Shown: positions 61,601-64,000 of the stretch, piece by piece
Layout of the letters: every line of letters starts with the position of its first letter
How positions within the stretch are numbered: position 1 is the stretch's first letter
Assembly: GCF_000730165.1 (NCBI RefSeq)
Contig: NZ_CP022111.1
Coordinates: 1,860,001-1,924,000 of the forward strand
Reading direction: 5' to 3'
DNA: 64,000 bases
From: Nitrospirillum viridazoti CBAmc
GTDB lineage: Bacteria; Pseudomonadota; Alphaproteobacteria; Azospirillales; Azospirillaceae
The notes under the pieces: generated by a model
Told to the model about the DNA's origin: nothing
Seen by the model: the letters and a program-made list of their open reading frames with translations, nothing else
The model's database searches: none
Translations under genes and position numbers: made by a program

Positions 61601-64000
61601 GGCCTGGGCGGCGGCCAGGCCTTCCGCCGTGCGCCGCAGGCCGGCCAGGGCGCGGGCCTGTTCCACCAGGGCCTTGGCATACCCTGGGCGCAGCGCCAGG
61701 GCGCGGCCCGTCGCCGCCAACGCCGCATCCCAGACACGTAGCTCGACATGGACCCCGGCCAGGTTGCCCCAGGCCTCGACATAGTCCGGCATCAGTTCCG
61801 TGGCGCGGCTGAAGGCGGCCAGGGCGCCAGGCAAATCGCCGGCGGCTCGCAGGGCGCCGCCCAGGCTGTTGTGCGCCTGGGCGAAGGTGGGGTCCGCCGC
61901 GACCGCGCGGCGCAGCAGGCCGGCCCCTTCATCCACCCGGCCATCCTGCACCATCACCACGCCCAGCAGGTGCAGGGCGTCGACATCCCCGGGCGCCCGC
62001 GCCAGCACGGACCGGTAGATCGCCTCCGCCGCTGCCAGGTCGCCGGCGCGATGGGCGGCCATGCCCGCCTCCACCGTGGCTGGGTCATCCATCGGCGGGG
62101 CGGCCGCCGCCGCCCTCAGGCGCAGCAGGGCCTGGCGCATGGCCGGGACGACCACCTCCGGTGGACCCCAGCCGGAAAACCATTGGCGCTGTGCCGGGAA
62201 CCAGGGCCGCGCGCCGGTGCCCAGGGACGCCCAGGCAGGCATGTGCTGGAACCGCCAGGTGGGCACGCCCAGGGCCGCCGACAGCTCCCCCACCGCCGTG
62301 CCGGCCGACACCACCAGGTCCAGCCCCGCCATCAGCGCCGCGACCCCTTCCTGGTCGTCGCGCAGGTCCAGGTCATCCCACAGATGCAGGGTCACGCCGG
62401 TGGCGGCGGGGACCTCGGCCATCTCCGCCGCAGCGTCGCCGGCGCGAGCGTCGTACTGCAACACCACGAAACGGACATCCGGCACGGTCAGCAGCGGCAC
62501 CATCTGCATCAGGGTCAGGTACAGGTTCTGCCGCCCCAGGCCGCGCAGGCCGCTGCGCCAGCACAAGCCGACCTTGAGACCGGGACCGAGGGCGTCGAGG
62601 CGGCCGCGCCAGAACGCCGCCCGCTGCGGATCGGGACGCAGCCAGGGCGGCGGCTCCGCCGGAAAGTCCCCGAGGGAGCGGCGCAGCAGGGCCGGCAGGC
62701 CGCCCATGGGCACATGCATGTCGGCGTCGCGCGGTGTGTCGGTGCGGCCGCGCACCACCAGGTCCAGGCCCGCCGGCACCTGAGGCTCCAGCGCCCGGGA
62801 CAGCAGGCCGGCCAGCCGGGCGTCCACCTCCACCACCAGGCGGCGGCAGCCCCGCGCGCCCAGCCAGCGCAGCAGGCCGGGCAGGCAGCTGGCGAACAGG
62901 ATTTCATCGCCCAGACCCTGTTCGCCCCATACCAGCAAGGCACGGTTCCGCACGTCGCCACCGGTCCAGGCCGGCAGCACCAGGTCCCGCCGGGCCGTAC
63001 TGTCGGGCACGGCGAAGCGGGCGGGATAATCGTGCCAGCCGGCCTCCAGGTCGCCCAGCTCCAGCGCCAGCATGGACAGGTTCACCCGGGCCTTGGCCCA
63101 GCCGGGCCGTAGCGCCAGCGCGCGGCGGTAATGGTCGCGCGCCTCCTCCACCAGGCGCAGGTCGATCAGGGCCCGGCCCAGGTTGAGATGGGTGTCGGCG
63201 TCATCGGGCTGCTGCGTCAGCACGGCGCGCAGATGGGCGGCAGCGGTTTCCGGTTGGCCCAGCAGCAGGCGCAGGTTGGCCAGGCCGCTCAGCGCCGCCG
63301 CCGACGCCGGCTCGATCGCCAATGCCCGGTGAAAGGCCTCAAGCGCCGCGTCCGGCTGGTTCAGCCGGGTCAGGGCGACACCGAGGTTGACCCAGCCGCC
63401 GACCCAGCCGGGATCGGCCTCCGTCGCCCGGCGCTGGGCCTCGGCCGCCGCCTCGTCATTCCCCAGCGCCGTCAACGTCAGGCCACGGTTGGCGTGCAGG
63501 GCGGCGCGATCCGGCGCCAGCTGCACGGCCCGGTCGTGGCAGCGCAGGGCGTCCGGCCCCTGGCCCAAGCCCTGCAGGGCCAGGCCCAGGCCGGACAGCG
63601 CCTCGGCATTGTCGGCGCGCAGGCGCAGCAGTTGGCGGTAACGGTCCGCCGCCGCCGCCCAGCGTTCCTCCCGCCGCAGCAGGCCGGCCAGCGCCGCCAG
63701 GGCGCCGGCATGGCCGGCGTCCGCCGCCTGGCCCAACCGCTCCACAGCCAGGTCCACCCGGCCCGCGTCGCGCGCCGCCAGGCCGTCGGCGTACAGTGTG
63801 TCGGGTGACGGTGCCGCGGGCGACGACACGGGATCCTCGGCGGCAGCGGTACGGGCCAGGCCGGCCAGCCGCCAGGCGAGGTGCGGCAGCACCATGCCGA
63901 TGACCTCGCCCTCGGGCGGGAAGAAGGGTTGTTGCGCGGGGAACCAGGGCCGCGCCCCGCTGCCCAGCCGGGTCCATTCGAAGGTGGCGCCCAGTCGCCA
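58610..64000 (-). CDS. Giant multimodular TPR/glycosyltransferase-like protein (N-terminus outside window)
   Basis: The frame is open from 58610 to the right edge and the 35 codons beyond the internal ATG at 63895 continue a module (WTRLGSGARPWFPAQQ), so more than 1790 residues are encoded and the true start lies further right. It has at least three repeats of a unit made of several tetratricopeptide repeats plus a GT-B-like domain. The domains are marked by LLVWGEQGLGDEILFAS (near 62920), LLVWREQGLGDELLFAS (near 61170) and LRVCHEQGLGDELLFAS (near 59425). Each ends with a GELxxAxGVPxWR segment and a W...GTxxRPWF stretch. A fourth module is cut by the edge. Such domains resemble the TPR-linked glycosyltransferase-9-like proteins of Rhodospirillales, thought to act in surface or flagellin glycosylation; the role is inferred. 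Confidence 0.85.
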   Translation of the reverse strand, partial: WRLGATFEWTRLGSGARPWFPAQQPFFPPEGEVIGMVLPHLAWRLAGLARTAAAEDPVSSPAAPSPDTLYADGLAARDAGRVDLAVERLGQAADAGHAGALAALAGLLRREERWAAAADRYRQLLRLRADNAEALSGLGLALQGLGQGPDALRCHDRAVQLAPDRAALHANRGLTLTALGNDEAAAEAQRRATEADPGWVGGWVNLGVALTRLNQPDAALEAFHRALAIEPASAAALSGLANLRLLLGQPETAAAHLRAVLTQQPDDADTHLNLGRALIDLRLVEEARDHYRRALALRPGWAKARVNLSMLALELGDLEAGWHDYPARFAVPDSTARRDLVLPAWTGGDVRNRALLVWGEQGLGDEILFASCLPGLLRWLGARGCRRLVVEVDARLAGLLSRALEPQVPAGLDLVVRGRTDTPRDADMHVPMGGLPALLRRSLGDFPAEPPPWLRPDPQRAAFWRGRLDALGPGLKVGLCWRSGLRGLGRQNLYLTLMQMVPLLTVPDVRFVVLQYDARAGDAAAEMAEVPAATGVTLHLWDDLDLRDDQEGVAALMAGLDLVVSAGTAVGELSAALGVPTWRFQHMPAWASLGTGARPWFPAQRQWFSGWGPPEVVVPAMRQALLRLRAAAAAPPMDDPATVEAGMAAHRAGDLAAAEAIYRSVLARAPGDVDALHLLGVVMVQDGRVDEGAGLLRRAVAADPTFAQAHNSLGGALRAAGDLPGALAAFSRATELMPDYVEAWGNLAGVHVELRVWDAALAATGRALALRPGYAKALVEQARALAGLRRTAEGLAAAQAAVAAEETPYTLTNLGLALGTEEMWGQARACHERALALDPTYVEAANNLALTWLGERGPTRDAIRQTQSRARSGFQRALALRPDFAPARYNLAILDLAEGRLAAGWSGYQARFDAGQALPHRRFPQARWQGEALGGRRLLVWREQGLGDELLFASLYRDLIAAHPEASFVLECDARLAGYFTRAFVVPGSDQVTVAPDFITAAAAGADLHIPAGSLPQVLRGGLGAFTGPAYLAPDPARLASWRARMDALGPGLRVGLCWQSMVRDLDRDSAYTRLADWAPLLRLPGVIPVMLQYGEVEEEVRAVEAALGVTLHRWADTDLRQDLEAAGALTACLDLVITAPTSVGELAGALGVPVWRVGTRMDWSMLGTAVRPWFAAMAVVPAPADGRAADAVTTVVAAVDRLRGGASVPPQPPSSDVDGLLAAAAVRHQAGDAAGALASYRAVLDRQPDQPVALHLLGLALAQLGRAEAGLPFLRRAVEVAPGYAAAQSNLGNVLQTLGRAAEAEGHYRLALDAEPDRPDVLTNLGNALLAQARATEAAACQERALELAPDLAAAASNLGTALLALDRPLAAIDAFRRALGGALLPREVPDTQDPVVIDALCGLGEALRRAGDIFAGPPWLERAVALAPDQATAWNNRGRCLNDAGRYAAAGDSYARATELDPALATARFNRGLVDLQLGVLDRGWQGYAWRFAAEDRGGAPRFDRPAWRGESLAGRSLRVCHEQGLGDELLFASLYPALAARAAHQGATAVLVECDPRLAGLLERSFPTLRFLPRPRRQGAAGLEPAGADFVVAAGDLAALLAPTLADFARDGTAAGYLLPDPVRVAHWRGRLAELAAGPALVVGIAWRSGQLSTERSRAYSTLSQWRSILSLPGVMAVSLHYQPAVEEIAALKRDHGLTVHRFADADLRDDLETAAALTAACDLVIGAATAVGEMAGAVGTPCWRFASRDWTTLGTPVRPWFPSHRLFALEKYRLEPELALEAMAIQLQRLLG

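Overview
The window is very GC-rich, gene-dense bacterial chromosome. It carries many TonB-dependent receptors, LysE and MFS exporters, an HxlR/NAD(P)H-binding pair, a two-subunit glycyl-tRNA synthetase (glyQ, glyS) next to pyruvate phosphate dikinase, a CbpA/CbpM chaperone pair, and TPR-plus-glycosyltransferase proteins. Together these suggest an alphaproteobacterium of the Rhodospirillales, most likely an Azospirillaceae member such as a Nitrospirillum/Azospirillum relative. That placement is inferred from gene content; no rRNA or tRNA gene lies in the window.

Layout. 1-960: a glycosyltransferase cut by the left edge, then a membrane HAMP coiled-coil protein preceded by a 15-bp tandem repeat. 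3.8-6.0 kb: a divergent HxlR regulator/NAD(P)H-binding protein pair with a clear palindromic operator candidate, and acetoacetate decarboxylase. 6.1-8.9 kb: two tandem LysE-type exporters and an MFS transporter on the minus strand. 9.7-12.4 kb: an apparent export-directed amine-oxidation operon (RidA-like protein, Tat-signal flavin amine oxidase, cytochrome c). 12.7-21.5 kb: three TonB-dependent receptors. One heme-type receptor sits upstream of a probable DUF6607 protein and is divergent from a siderophore-type receptor; the latter heads a receptor/APH-fold kinase/PnuC cluster that looks like a vitamin or nucleoside uptake-and-trap system. 23.4-25.5 kb: a small ACT-like protein with an unknown partner, a divergent Lrp regulator and a solute-binding protein.

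25.6-31.6 kb: ppdK, glyS and glyQ (core metabolism and translation) with recognisable intrinsic terminators. 31.9-36.1 kb: an APH/AAA kinase fusion, CbpA- and CbpM-like chaperone genes, and a zinc alcohol dehydrogenase. 36.1-41.2 kb: a zinc-ribbon membrane peptide, a methyltransferase with a regulatory domain, and two family-2 glycosyltransferases. 41.4-50.6 kb: a periplasmic-propeller GGDEF protein, a TPR glycosyltransferase-like protein, an unknown protein, an MFS transporter and a nucleotidyltransferase. 50.7-58.6 kb: two related TonB receptors flanking a CgeB-like glycosyltransferase, the second followed by a secreted metallophosphoesterase. 58.6 kb to the right edge: a giant protein of repeated TPR/glycosyltransferase-like modules that continues past the window.

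The least ordinary items are the amine-oxidation triad, the giant modular TPR-glycosyltransferase, the receptor/kinase/PnuC uptake cluster, a near-consensus Fur box far upstream of a receptor/phosphoesterase pair, and two REP-like intergenic hairpins with a compensatory base change. No CRISPR array, insertion sequence, prophage or classic defence system is visible. Long antisense reading frames are abundant because of the high GC and were not called as genes.
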